Assembly (NCBI GenBank): GCA_038244055.1
Contig: JBBRTW010000123.1
Span: 1-16,122 of the forward strand
Source of the DNA: DASPKW01 sp038244055
Lineage (GTDB): Bacteria; Planctomycetota; Phycisphaerae; Tepidisphaerales; Tepidisphaeraceae
Direction of reading: 5' to 3'
Length of the DNA stretch: 16,122 nt
The notes under the pieces are model-generated. The model ran no database searches and was not told the origin of the DNA. It saw only the letters and a list, made by a program, of their open reading frames with translations. Within the stretch, counting starts at the first letter, position 1; each line of letters opens with the position of its first letter. Shown here piece by piece: positions 7,915-15,285 of the stretch. The position numbers were made by a program, and so were the translations under genes.

Positions 7915-7960
7915 GATCCGAATGCGAATTGAAATCATAATCAGCTCACGAGGCGGGATT

Positions 7961-8665
7961 TCACGTCCCTTTTCCGAGTAATTCCAGGTTCATGGCCCGG
8001 GGGGCTTCGGTTTCGGTCACGTTGCGATTGGCCCGGCGTTTGGCGTGGACCCAGTACATCGTCACGATCAATCCGGCGTTGAGCAGGGTGATCGGCAGGA
8101 ACCAGAAGCCAAGGGTCATTTTCATTTCCGGCGCCAGCGTGATGGATTGGGGGTGGATATCCGGGAGCATGCGAGCCGAAAGGTAAACCAGCGGCACATC
8201 GAGAAATGCGACGATTCCATACGCGGCCGAGACCATTCCCTTGCGCTGCTCGGAATCGACCGATGAGCGGATCAGCAGGTAGACCACATATAAGAGCCAG
8301 AGGAGCAGGCTGAAGGTGAGGCGCGGGCTCCAGGTCCACCAGGAGCCCCAGGCGATCTTGCCCCAGATCATGCCGGTCAGGAGAACGATCGAGCAGAAGA
8401 AAACACCGGTCTTGGCAGCGGCCGATGCGAGATCATCCCACCAGGATTTTCGCTGCACCAGATATCCGATGCTGGCAATGAACACGGTCATGAAGGCCAG
8501 AAACGTATTGATGGCGGAGGGGAGGTGGAGATAGAAGATTTTCTGAACCGGCCCCATGGTTTCTTCAGTCGGCGCGTACAACAACGCCAGCACGACGGCC
8601 GCGCCCAGAAGGCCGGCCGTCAGCGCCCAGTAGATTGCGATCACCATTTTTCCCGGCGTTTTCAT
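7961..8665 (-). CDS. ccmC: Haem exporter membrane protein CcmC
   Basis: A 234-residue, six-helix membrane protein of the haem-handling family. CcmC works with CcmAB to move haem to the periplasmic face and load it on CcmE. The WWD signature is present as WGSWWTWSPRLT (residues 106-117), flanked by the two expected haem-ligand histidines, H47 (in FYLHLPS) and H171 (in LPDIHPQS). The usual WxWD aspartate is serine 113 here, which is unusual. Start at 8665 is preferred because GGAG lies five bases upstream and the ccmB stop lies just before; an upstream ATG at 8692 would overlap ccmB. It is the last gene of the operon. No ccmD reading frame follows before the terminator. Confidence 0.92.
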   Translation of the reverse strand: MKTPGKMVIAIYWALTAGLLGAAVVLALLYAPTEETMGPVQKIFYLHLPSAINTFLAFMTVFIASIGYLVQRKSWWDDLASAAAKTGVFFCSIVLLTGMIWGKIAWGSWWTWSPRLTFSLLLWLLYVVYLLIRSSVDSEQRKGMVSAAYGIVAFLDVPLVYLSARMLPDIHPQSITLAPEMKMTLGFWFLPITLLNAGLIVTMYWVHAKRRANRNVTETEAPRAMNLELLGKGT

Positions 8666-8673
8666 AATTGCTC

Positions 8674-9351
8674 CTACGGCTCGAGCACCCATTCAAACAA
8701 GACCCAGCTCGCCACGAGAAAAATCACATCGAAAGCAATAATAACCGCCAGGGCTTGCGCGCCCATGTCTTCGCCATCGCGAAAAATCCGCAGCAGCGCC
8801 TGGGTGGATGAAATCACCAGCGGCAGCGCCAGGGGGAAGACGGTCAGGGCGAGAAGGCCGCCTTGCAGGCGGGTAGAGCTGACGACGGCCGAGAAAAGCG
8901 TACCGACGGCCGCGAAGCCGATCATTCCCAGGGACATGATGCCCGCGAAGCGCCAGGGGGCGGCCGACAGATCGAACGAGAAGAACAGCACGCCGGCCGC
9001 CGTCACCACGCTGGCGACGCAGAGCATGAGGGCCAGGTTGGTGATGAGCTTGGCGAAAAAGATCACGCTGCGATCGACCGGAGCCATCAGCAGCCCCGCC
9101 AGCGCCGCATCGGCACGCTCAACGCCCATCGTTTTCTCAAAACAGAGAACGCCACTGAAAAGATATGCGGTCCATAAAACGGCTGTTGCGGCCAGCCCGG
9201 CGCCCCCCTGCTGCGCGCCCAGGCCCAATCCGAGCACGACGACGATCAATACGCCCAGCACCACGACCAATCCGACGGTCTGCCGGCTGCGGGCTTCGAT
9301 CCGCAGGTCCTTGCCGACCAGCAAACTAATTTGTTGAATCGATCGTGTCAT
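8674..9351 (-). CDS. ccmB: Haem exporter permease CcmB
   Basis: A 225-residue, six-helix membrane protein of the CcmB family, the permease partner of the CcmA ATPase. Family-like features are the cytoplasmic N-terminus with KDLRIEARSRQT (about 14-25), the loop LCFEKTMGVERADAALAGLLMAPVDRS (about 69-95) after the second helix, and FPLALPLVISSTQAL (about 166-180). Its length is typical for the family (about 220). It starts at 9351 in a 4-bp ATGA overlap with ccmA and ends eight bases before the ccmC start, so the three products are likely made in fixed ratio. Confidence 0.92.
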   Translation of the reverse strand: MTRSIQQISLLVGKDLRIEARSRQTVGLVVVLGVLIVVVLGLGLGAQQGGAGLAATAVLWTAYLFSGVLCFEKTMGVERADAALAGLLMAPVDRSVIFFAKLITNLALMLCVASVVTAAGVLFFSFDLSAAPWRFAGIMSLGMIGFAAVGTLFSAVVSSTRLQGGLLALTVFPLALPLVISSTQALLRIFRDGEDMGAQALAVIIAFDVIFLVASWVLFEWVLEP

Positions 9352-10094
9352 GCGCCGCTCACTTCAATCAGCACCTGACTGGCATTCAAACTCTGTGCCG
9401 CGGCGTCGATGACAATCCGGCCCTTGCGCATGACCACCGCCCGGCTGGCCAGTTGCAGGCTCTGGGAAATATCGTGATTCACGAGCAGGATCGTCTTGCC
9501 GGAGTTATGCAGATGCCGCAGGAGTTGCTCGGTCGCGGCCACCGAAGGCGCATCGAGCCCGTCGAAGGGTTCATCGGCCAGGATCAGTTCCGGATCGTGC
9601 AGCAGCGACCGCGCGATCGCCACGCGCTGCACCATCCCCCGGCTGAATGATTTGACGGGGTCATTGGCGCGGTTGGAGAGGCCGATGACTTCGAGGAGCA
9701 ATTCGGCCCGTTTGACCGGCTCGGCGATCCCGTAGAGTTTCGCAAAAAAGAGCAGGTTTTCCCGGGCGGTCAGCTCCCGATAGAGCATGGATTGGTGGGC
9801 GATCAATCCGATCCGGCGGCGCAGCTCGGCCGAATCGCGGCCGACGGTTTTACCAAATAATTCCAGCGTTCCCTCAGTCGAGCGCGCCAGTGTGGCGATG
9901 ACTTTGAGGAGTGTGCTCTTGCCCGCGCCGTTGGCCCCCAAAACGGCCGCGAATTCGCCCCGGCCGATTTCCAACGTGATGTCCTGCAGGATAGGGCGGC
10001 CATCGATCGCCATGCCCAGGCCGACTGTCTTAATGGGCGCAGCCGCCACGATGACGGCTGCCTCCATCGAAGATTGAAGCGCCGCCAGGCTCAC
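9348..10094 (-). CDS. ccmA: Haem exporter ATP-binding protein CcmA
   Basis: A 248-residue cytoplasmic ABC ATPase that powers release of haem-loaded CcmE. Motifs: Walker A GANGAGKST (53-61), Q-loop Q101, signature SFSRGMVQR (149-157), Walker B LILADEP with catalytic E175, and H-loop H207. The SRGM form of the signature is typical of CcmA rather than other ABC proteins. It starts with GTG at 10094 in a 4-bp GTGA overlap with the preceding gene, with GGAG seven bases upstream; the ATG at 10067 has no ribosome site. The N-terminus is about 20 residues longer than typical CcmA. Confidence 0.93.
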   Translation of the reverse strand: MSLAALQSSMEAAVIVAAAPIKTVGLGMAIDGRPILQDITLEIGRGEFAAVLGANGAGKSTLLKVIATLARSTEGTLELFGKTVGRDSAELRRRIGLIAHQSMLYRELTARENLLFFAKLYGIAEPVKRAELLLEVIGLSNRANDPVKSFSRGMVQRVAIARSLLHDPELILADEPFDGLDAPSVAATEQLLRHLHNSGKTILLVNHDISQSLQLASRAVVMRKGRIVIDAAAQSLNASQVLIEVSGA

Positions 10095-11470
10095 CGGCTG
10101 GCTCCGCTGACTTTGCTGACCTTGCCCTTGGCCATCACCACCACGACGCCGACGGTGACAATCGCCGCCGCGCCGACGCCGCCGATGATCTTGGCCGCAT
10201 CTGGAATGCCCGAGGGTTTTCCGCCGGCGACCGCGGCCGCGGGCGCGCCAGCGCCTTCAACCGGATCGGCGCTGCCGGTGGCTCCGGCGGGAGCGGGCTT
10301 GACGGCTTTGAGTCCGGAAATCGTGAACTGAATGCGCTCGCCGGCTTTCTGCGGCGGGACTGTGTAGAACCGCGAGTTCTCACGCAGATTCATTCCCGGT
10401 TTGACTTCCATCTTCTTGAGCATCGTTGAAGTCACGGTCGTGCCGTCTTCGGGGAGGAAGACGAAGATGCTGCCGGTTGCGGCCGGGGCTTCGAGGTTCA
10501 CATCCACGCTGTCGTTCTTGGCCGGGAGGAAATAGCTGTACTGGAATTCGGCCGTTCCCGGTTGAAGGGCCGCGCCGTAGACGAGCTTTCCATCGGCTTC
10601 GGTCAAACCGCCGGAATTCTGCACCTTCTGCGCGGCTGGCGGAAGAGTTACCGCGAGCGTAATCGGCGAACCGCCGCCAATCGCCTTGCCCAGCCAGGAG
10701 CGATCGCCGGGATTGAAGACCGAAACCATCTCGGTGATGGCCAGTCCATCGGGGGCCGGCGTGACGATCACATGCCGCATCCGCAGTTGCCAGGCCGGCT
10801 CCTGGGTCGTCGATTCGAAGACGTGCATCTCGATATCCTGATCGCGATGCGCTGCATCCATCACATTCCCGGCCGATCGATACTCGACGCCGCCATGCTT
10901 GATCGTGATGAGCGGCTGAACGGGAATGCCGACCGGGATTCCGGTCACCTTCACTTCGCCCTTGTCGGAGAGCTTGCTCTCGGCGCGGCCGACGACCTGA
11001 CCCTGGCCATTGAAGTATTCGAGGATGACCACGTCAGCGCCGATGGCCGGGGCATCTTTGCTCGATTGAACGGCTTTGATGGTGATGGAGCCTTTGGCGG
11101 TGGGATCGCCCACGCCCGGATGCCCGGCCGGCAATGCGCCATTACCACCCGGCGGTGGAATCTGCGGATGGCCGGAAGGAAGAGCCGGTTGCTCACCCGC
11201 GCCTGGCACCTTTGGATGACCCGAGGGCAGCGCGGGCTGTTCCTCGGCCGGCGGCATTTTCGGATGGCCGGCGGGGAGATCGGGAGTCTGCTGTTTGGGT
11301 TCGACCTTGGGATGGCCGGCCGGGAGTGGGGGCGTGTCGGTCTTGGCGGGTTCGCCGCTATCGGCCAGCATGAGCGGGCGCGTGCCCGTGTCCTGCGCCG
11401 TGGCACTCGCACAGGCCATCAGCATTCCAGCACTCATTGTCGCCGCGATCATCCAAATCGGGGATTTCAT
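10091..11470 (-). CDS. Unrecognised envelope protein with five LPxGHP repeats, inside ccm operon
   Basis: A 459-residue protein I do not recognise as a known Ccm component. Residues 1-27 form a signal; LMAC at 17-20 could be a lipobox (Cys20), or cleavage may follow ATA near 25. Residues 49-118 hold five LP(A/S)GHP motifs with histidines at 53, 69, 85, 101 and 117, an exact 16-residue period, joined by Pro/Glu/Gln-rich linkers. Residues 128-400 look beta-rich; the first part resembles a carboxypeptidase-regulatory or Ig-like domain (GSITIKAVQ, then IGADVVILEYF). An Ala/Gly/Pro-rich linker (about 400-420) leads to a C-terminal helix (about 428-447) and a basic tail. No Cys other than C20 and no CxxCH is seen. 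Start 11470 has GAGG six bases upstream. It lies between ccmF and ccmA and overlaps ccmA by 4 bp, so a role in haem delivery or apocytochrome handling is inferred from position. Confidence 0.8.
   Translation of the reverse strand: MKSPIWMIAATMSAGMLMACASATAQDTGTRPLMLADSGEPAKTDTPPLPAGHPKVEPKQQTPDLPAGHPKMPPAEEQPALPSGHPKVPGAGEQPALPSGHPQIPPPGGNGALPAGHPGVGDPTAKGSITIKAVQSSKDAPAIGADVVILEYFNGQGQVVGRAESKLSDKGEVKVTGIPVGIPVQPLITIKHGGVEYRSAGNVMDAAHRDQDIEMHVFESTTQEPAWQLRMRHVIVTPAPDGLAITEMVSVFNPGDRSWLGKAIGGGSPITLAVTLPPAAQKVQNSGGLTEADGKLVYGAALQPGTAEFQYSYFLPAKNDSVDVNLEAPAATGSIFVFLPEDGTTVTSTMLKKMEVKPGMNLRENSRFYTVPPQKAGERIQFTISGLKAVKPAPAGATGSADPVEGAGAPAAAVAGGKPSGIPDAAKIIGGVGAAAIVTVGVVVVMAKGKVSKVSGASR
11128..11326 (-). 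repeat. 48-bp tandem coding repeat (five LPxGHP units)
   Basis: Five in-frame units of 48 bases code for LP(A/S)GHP plus a ten-residue linker. The core codons are similar but not identical between copies, so the repeats are diverged and maintained at protein level rather than freshly duplicated. The boundaries are approximate. Confidence 0.75.
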
Positions 11471-11505
11471 ATTCAGCCTCATCTTCGTTCTATGGGTTTG
11501 CAATT

Positions 11506-13581
11506 CTATCGAGTCGTCGCGGGAACCGCCCGCGCCGGGCGGTCCGCGTTGGCCTTGCGGGCAACGGGAATGGTCGCCGCCGCCACTTGCTCGGGCGCTT
11601 CCGCTGAGATTCTGCCCGGGATCAACCGGGGCAACAGGCAGAGTACGCCGCCGGCGCTCATCACGATGCCGCCGATCCAGAGCCAGGCGACCAGGGGGTT
11701 GATGATCATTTCAAGCGTAACTTCTGCCACATGTCCCTGCCGATCGACGTCCCAGCCGGCCACAGTCACATAAGCATCCCGCCGCAGGGTGGACCAATTG
11801 GCAACCTGGGTGCTGGAGTCCTCGGCCTTGTTGTAAAAGCGCCGTTGGGGCTGGAGGGTAACGACCTGACCCGTTGGATCGCGTAGCAGGACGGTGGCCT
11901 CGGCGGCCTGGAAATTGACGCCCGCAACCTGCTCGAATTTTTCCAGGCGGGCGCTCCAGCCATCGCCGATATCTTTCGATATTCCTGGCACCAGGGTCAT
12001 GGCCTTCTTCTCACCGTACAGGCTCGATCCGGCGATGCCGATCATCACCATGAGCATGCCGACGTGGATCGTCTGACCGCCATAGCGGCGGTGGTTTCCA
12101 TCGATCGTGCGAACGACCGCAAGCAACGGATTCTCGTGTTCGAATCGAACCCGCTTGATTATGGTTACAGCCAAATCCCAAAGCACGCTGACGGTTGCGA
12201 TTCCGACGATGAGCGCCGTTGCCAGAGCCCAGGGATTGGTGATGCGCCAGATCACGGCCAGCAGCGCCATCACTAAGACGCCGCCAATCACGGGCGCGAC
12301 AACCTGTTTCTTGAGATTCTCGGCCGCGTTCTTGCCGTAGGACAGGAGCGGGCCGAATGCCATCAGCGCCATCAGGCAGACGCCCATCGGCACAACGGCC
12401 TTATTGTAGAAAGACTGCCCGACGTTGATCTGATTGCCGGTGACGGCTTCGCTGATCGCGGGGAAGATCGTTCCAACCGCGGTCACCGCGGTCATGATCA
12501 GAAGGAGGACATTGACCACCAGGAAAGCGCCCTCGCGGCCCCAGATCGTCTCCAGCGGGTGCTCGGCTTTGAGCAGCCGGCGACGCCAGATGATCATGAT
12601 GAAGCTGGCGAGAATCGTGGTAATAAGGAACGCGAGGAAGAAGTCGCCGATCAGAGACTTGCCGAAACTGTGAACGGACTGCACGACGCCGCTGCGCGTG
12701 ATGTAAGTTCCGAAAATGCAGAGGATGAAAGTCAGGGCGAGGAGAATCGCGTTCCAGACCTTCAACATCCCGCGCTGCTGTTGAACCATGATCGAGTGGA
12801 GCAGCGCCGTGCCGGTCAGCCAGGGCAGGAGCGATGCATTTTCAACCGGATCCCAAGCCCAATAGCCGCCCCAACCCAATTCGACATACGCCCACTGCGC
12901 GCCCAGAAGGATGCCAACGGTGAGGAACAACCACGCCGCCACGGTCCACCGGCGGATGGCCAGCACCCACTGATTATCCGCCCGCTTGGCCCAGAGCGCG
13001 CCCACCATCATCGCGAAGGGAATCGCAAATCCGGCGTAGCCCAGGAACAGCAGCGGCGGGTGGGCGATCATGCCCGGATCCTGCAGCATCGGGTTGAGGC
13101 CATGCCCATCGGCCACGATCTCGTCAGCGGGAAGCGGAATAAACGGGTTGGCGGCGAAGAGCATCAGGGCCGCGAAGAAACCGCAGATCAGGGCAAGCGT
13201 GGCGGTGGTGACGGACTGCTCGACGGTTTTGTGCTTCCAGGCCACCAGCGCGGCGATCACCGCCATCGCGGCGATCATCCAGGCCCAGAGGAGCAGGCTG
13301 CCTTCCTGACCGGCCCAGAACGCGGCCAGTTTGTAGCCCATCGGAAGGGCCTTCTCCGTAAAGCGGGCGACGTATCCGAGGCTGAAGTTGCTGTCGATCA
13401 AAGCGCCCAAAAGCGCGATCGAGGCCAGCGTGAAGCAACCGAATACGGCCACCAGGGAGAGCCGCGCGGTCTTGAGCGCGCCGGCCGAGTCGAATCGCCC
13501 GGCCATCAACGACGCCAGAAAGGCGACGGCGGCCGCGAGCAGTGCGAGTGTTAATCCGATATTTCCGATCAAAATACTCAT
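11506..13581 (-). CDS. ccmF: Cytochrome c haem lyase subunit CcmF
   Basis: A 691-residue polytopic membrane protein, of normal length for CcmF. Conserved elements are GQEGSLLLWAW (91-101), LNPMLQDPGMIAHPPLLFLGY (162-182, with the haem-ligand-region H174) and the WWD domain WGGYWAWDPVENASLLPW (237-254), followed by GTYITRSGVVQSVHSF (about 291-306). CcmF attaches haem to apocytochromes on the periplasmic side, normally with CcmH and CcmI, neither of which is found here. A soluble region follows about residue 515 before the last helix. Start 13581 is chosen for the ATGA overlap with ccmE and the GGAG eight bases upstream; the longer frame from 13629 would overlap ccmE further. A 35-base gap separates its stop from the LPxGHP gene. 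Confidence 0.95.
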   Translation of the reverse strand: MSILIGNIGLTLALLAAAVAFLASLMAGRFDSAGALKTARLSLVAVFGCFTLASIALLGALIDSNFSLGYVARFTEKALPMGYKLAAFWAGQEGSLLLWAWMIAAMAVIAALVAWKHKTVEQSVTTATLALICGFFAALMLFAANPFIPLPADEIVADGHGLNPMLQDPGMIAHPPLLFLGYAGFAIPFAMMVGALWAKRADNQWVLAIRRWTVAAWLFLTVGILLGAQWAYVELGWGGYWAWDPVENASLLPWLTGTALLHSIMVQQQRGMLKVWNAILLALTFILCIFGTYITRSGVVQSVHSFGKSLIGDFFLAFLITTILASFIMIIWRRRLLKAEHPLETIWGREGAFLVVNVLLLIMTAVTAVGTIFPAISEAVTGNQINVGQSFYNKAVVPMGVCLMALMAFGPLLSYGKNAAENLKKQVVAPVIGGVLVMALLAVIWRITNPWALATALIVGIATVSVLWDLAVTIIKRVRFEHENPLLAVVRTIDGNHRRYGGQTIHVGMLMVMIGIAGSSLYGEKKAMTLVPGISKDIGDGWSARLEKFEQVAGVNFQAAEATVLLRDPTGQVVTLQPQRRFYNKAEDSSTQVANWSTLRRDAYVTVAGWDVDRQGHVAEVTLEMIINPLVAWLWIGGIVMSAGGVLCLLPRLIPGRISAEAPEQVAAATIPVARKANADRPARAVPATTR

Positions 13582-13988
13582 GATCGCTTCTCCACTGCGG
13601 TGTGCTTGGCGTCGTACTTGCTGGCGCACTTGGTCAGCAGCACATCGGCTTCAAAAGTGCCGGCCGAATTGAGCTTGCCTTCAACCACGACATTGGCATC
13701 GGCCTTGAACAGGTCGGGGATTGTACCTTTGTAAATCACAGGCAGGCGGGTTCCTTTCGATTCGAGGAAAAATCCTGCCCGCATTTGCGCCGATTGGATA
13801 TCCAATTTTTCCGCCCCAACGGTGCCCATTAAACGCACCCGTTTCTTCTGCTGGGCCGCATCCTGCATAAACTGATCGACCGGGACGTAGTACACCCACC
13901 CCTGCTGGGCGCCGGCGTAGGCGAGATAGCCCACCGCGCCGGTGAGTAGAAGTCCTGCGATCCAAAGTTTTCGAGACAGCTTGGTCAT
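13578..13988 (-). CDS. ccmE: Periplasmic haem chaperone CcmE, CxxxY variant
   Basis: A 136-residue protein with an N-terminal anchor (about residues 8-26) and an OB-fold domain. Diagnostic segments are VRLMGTVGAEKLD (51-63), FFLESKG, VIYKGTIPDLF (84-94) and VVVEGKL (100-106). At the site where most bacterial CcmE proteins have HxxxY, this one has C121-A-S-K-Y125. The cysteine form is known from archaea and some bacteria including Desulfovibrio, where haem binds covalently through Cys and CcmH is absent. A histidine-rich tail is lacking; H129 is the only nearby His. Start 13988 has GGAG five bases upstream; the ATG at 14012 has none. It is first in the ccm operon, with a possible sigma54 element at 14023-14038. 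Confidence 0.93.
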   Translation of the reverse strand: MTKLSRKLWIAGLLLTGAVGYLAYAGAQQGWVYYVPVDQFMQDAAQQKKRVRLMGTVGAEKLDIQSAQMRAGFFLESKGTRLPVIYKGTIPDLFKADANVVVEGKLNSAGTFEADVLLTKCASKYDAKHTAVEKRS

Positions 13989-14022
13989 AAATGCTCCGGG
14001 GACTGTTGCCACGGAACACTAT

Positions 14023-14038
14023 CACAAGCCCGGTGCCA
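14023..14038 (-). promoter_or_regulatory. Possible sigma54 promoter of the ccm operon
   Basis: On the minus strand TGGCAC-CGGGC-TTGTG fits the sigma54 consensus TGGCAC-N5-TTGCW, with a perfect -24 block and correct spacing. The -12 reads GT rather than the usual GC, which weakens the call. Transcription would begin about 14010, giving a short leader before the ccmE ATG at 13988. No AT-rich sigma70 promoter clearly better than this was found, though TATATT near 14055 is an alternative -10. Confidence 0.45.
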
Positions 14039-14113
14039 CGATCCAAGCGAAAAATATATTTCCCAACCCTAATGCGGACCACGACTTGCGCGATAACTCG
14101 AATCTCAACCGGA

Positions 14114-14141
14114 CCTGCCAACTCTCATTCCTGAGAGCAGG
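14114..14141 (-). other. Hairpin between hexahaem cytochrome and ccmE
   Basis: Nested arms CCTGC (14114-14118) with GCAGG (14137-14141) and TCTCA (14123-14127) with TGAGA (14132-14136) form a bulged stem with a 4-base loop, 38 bases after the cytochrome stop. There is no following T-run on the minus strand, so termination is possible but not clear. Confidence 0.35.
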
Positions 14142-14178
14142 CCCATTTCCCCCCTTCCTGTAGGCGGGAGGGTTTTGG

Positions 14179-14952
14179 TTAGCCGGGATGGCAGCTCAGG
14201 CAGAGGGCGCTCTTGAAATTGGACATGACCAATTGCCCCGGCTGGCGCGAGTAGGGGCTGTGGCAGGAGCCGCAACCAACCGTGCCTTCGAAGAGGCGAA
14301 TCCGCGAATCGCGCACCTGGGCGGCGACGGTCTGCGCCGGCCCGCGCGAATAATTAACACCGACTGGATGCGAATTCCCAAAAACACCCGCGCCGGGTGT
14401 AGGACGGGTCGAAACGGCGGATGCGGTCGCCCCATCATGGCAGGTCAGGCAGTTCTGCGATTCGGTATCGAGCTCGTTGATGATGGCGGCGGGTTTGCGT
14501 CCCGGCCAGGCGAGATGCGCCTTGCCGATGCCCGCGCCATGCTTGGAGGTGGAGTCGGCGATGTGGCATTCCATACATAATAGCTCGGAGGCCGCCCCAG
14601 TTCGCAGCAGGGCATCGCCGGTTGCGCGTGCGCGGCCTTGGATTGCATGATCCGGCCCCGGTTCGTAGTGACAGGTCATGCATGTCATCCGCCCTTCACG
14701 AAGCGGAAGATTCGAACGCATGCCGACCTTCGGAATCACATCGATCGGATGCGAGAAGAGCGGATCCACCTGATGGCACTTCAGGCATGAATCGCTGGCG
14801 GCGGCGATGCCCGGCCCCAGTCGCGCTGCGCCGACGGCCGACTGGGGCAGCATTACCGCCACAATCGCTACGATCGCGATTCCCAGGAGTAAGAGCATCC
14901 TGTTTCGGCCCGCAAATCGATTTGCGGCACCCACCGCTTGTGTTGTTCCCAT
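14179..14952 (-). CDS. Membrane-anchored hexahaem c-type cytochrome
   Basis: A 257-residue protein with an N-terminal hydrophobic anchor (about 19-42) and six CxxCH haem sites: CLKCH 56-60, CMTCH 91-95, CMECH 126-130, CLTCH 168-172, CGSCH 227-231 and CLSCH 251-255. Non-motif histidines suited as second axial ligands include H68 (FSHPIDV), H102, H138, H146 and H195 (GNSHPVGVN). The layout resembles 'doubled CXXCH' multihaem proteins, which pass electrons in the periplasm. No substrate site is identifiable. Start 14952 is chosen because GGAG is five bases upstream; the ATG at 14985 has none. It is divergent from the tetrahaem cytochrome and sits just upstream of the ccm operon on the same strand, so it is probably a substrate of that system. 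Confidence 0.9.
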   Translation of the reverse strand: MGTTQAVGAANRFAGRNRMLLLLGIAIVAIVAVMLPQSAVGAARLGPGIAAASDSCLKCHQVDPLFSHPIDVIPKVGMRSNLPLREGRMTCMTCHYEPGPDHAIQGRARATGDALLRTGAASELLCMECHIADSTSKHGAGIGKAHLAWPGRKPAAIINELDTESQNCLTCHDGATASAVSTRPTPGAGVFGNSHPVGVNYSRGPAQTVAAQVRDSRIRLFEGTVGCGSCHSPYSRQPGQLVMSNFKSALCLSCHPG

Positions 14953-15079
14953 AATCTCTCCCGTTCCCGTGGTAGCACTCTCCATTTCTTCGGTCGGAAC
15001 AGGGGCCGACTTGGGCAGGCAATCAATTCAGACACTCCAGAGGCCGGGAATGGGTTATCGGGAGTCTTCTCAGTCTTGA

Positions 15080-15097
15080 GATGTGCGGGATCACATC
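15080..15097. promoter_or_regulatory. Dyad GATGTG-N6-CACATC, possible activator site
   Basis: Six-base perfect arms (15080-15085 and 15092-15097) surround CGGGAT. It is centred about 92 bases upstream of the predicted start of the sigma54 promoter, a usual distance for an enhancer-binding activator. The half-sites resemble CRP/FNR-type TGTG...CACA, but the spacing is two bases short of the CRP consensus. A second, smaller dyad TCTCA-N4-TGAGA (15068-15081) abuts it. Confidence 0.4.
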
Positions 15098-15154
15098 CCC
15101 CTCTAATTCCTGCGATTTCGGGGTTTTAATAGCGGTTTGCAGGGCACTGGAGGG

Positions 15155-15170
15155 TGGTACAGAGGTTGCT
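15155..15170 (+). promoter_or_regulatory. Sigma54 (-24/-12) promoter of the tetrahaem cytochrome
   Basis: TGGTAC-AGAGG-TTGCT matches TGGCAC-N5-TTGCW with one change, and has the invariant GG-N10-GC spacing (GG at 15156-15157, GC at 15168-15169). Transcription would start near 15181, leaving a leader of about 105 bases. Sigma54 promoters need an ATP-dependent activator, so the gene would be switched on by a specific signal. Confidence 0.6.
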
Positions 15171-15182
15171 CTTAATGACAGC

Positions 15183-15199
15183 AGAAGCATGGTGCTTCT
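15183..15199 (+). other. 5' leader hairpin of the tetrahaem cytochrome mRNA
   Basis: AGAAGCA (15183-15189) and TGCTTCT (15193-15199) form a perfect 7-bp stem with a 3-base loop right at the predicted transcript 5' end. Such structures can protect mRNA from decay. The following sequence is A-rich, not T-rich, so it is not a terminator for the plus strand. Confidence 0.4.
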
Positions 15200-15285
15200 T
15201 AAAAACTTAACGGACAGACGCGGACGGGCGGCGGGAACCGCACTGCGATCTACAAACACTCATACCCGCAAAGCAAGGAGTCTTT

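Larger units (their letters stand above)
14953..15285. promoter_or_regulatory. Divergent intergenic control region of two cytochromes
   Basis: The 333 bases between the two cytochrome starts hold a dyad (15080-15097), a sigma54-type promoter for the plus strand (15155-15170) and a leader hairpin (15183-15199). No clear promoter for the minus-strand cytochrome was found. No coding frame is supported. Confidence 0.6.

Noticed and set aside
7877..7981. Possible 34-codon plus-strand peptide starting MKKARTANT
   Set aside because: Its first codons are the A-run and stem of the ccm terminator and it runs into the ccmC 3' end, so it is explained by the terminator.
11128..11326. CRISPR-like or mobile short tandem repeat
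   Set aside because: The 48-base units are in frame, diverged at DNA level and encode a conserved hexapeptide, so they are protein repeats.
15080..15097. Canonical CRP site
   Set aside because: The TGTG and CACA half-sites are six rather than eight bases apart, so it was kept only as an unspecified dyad.
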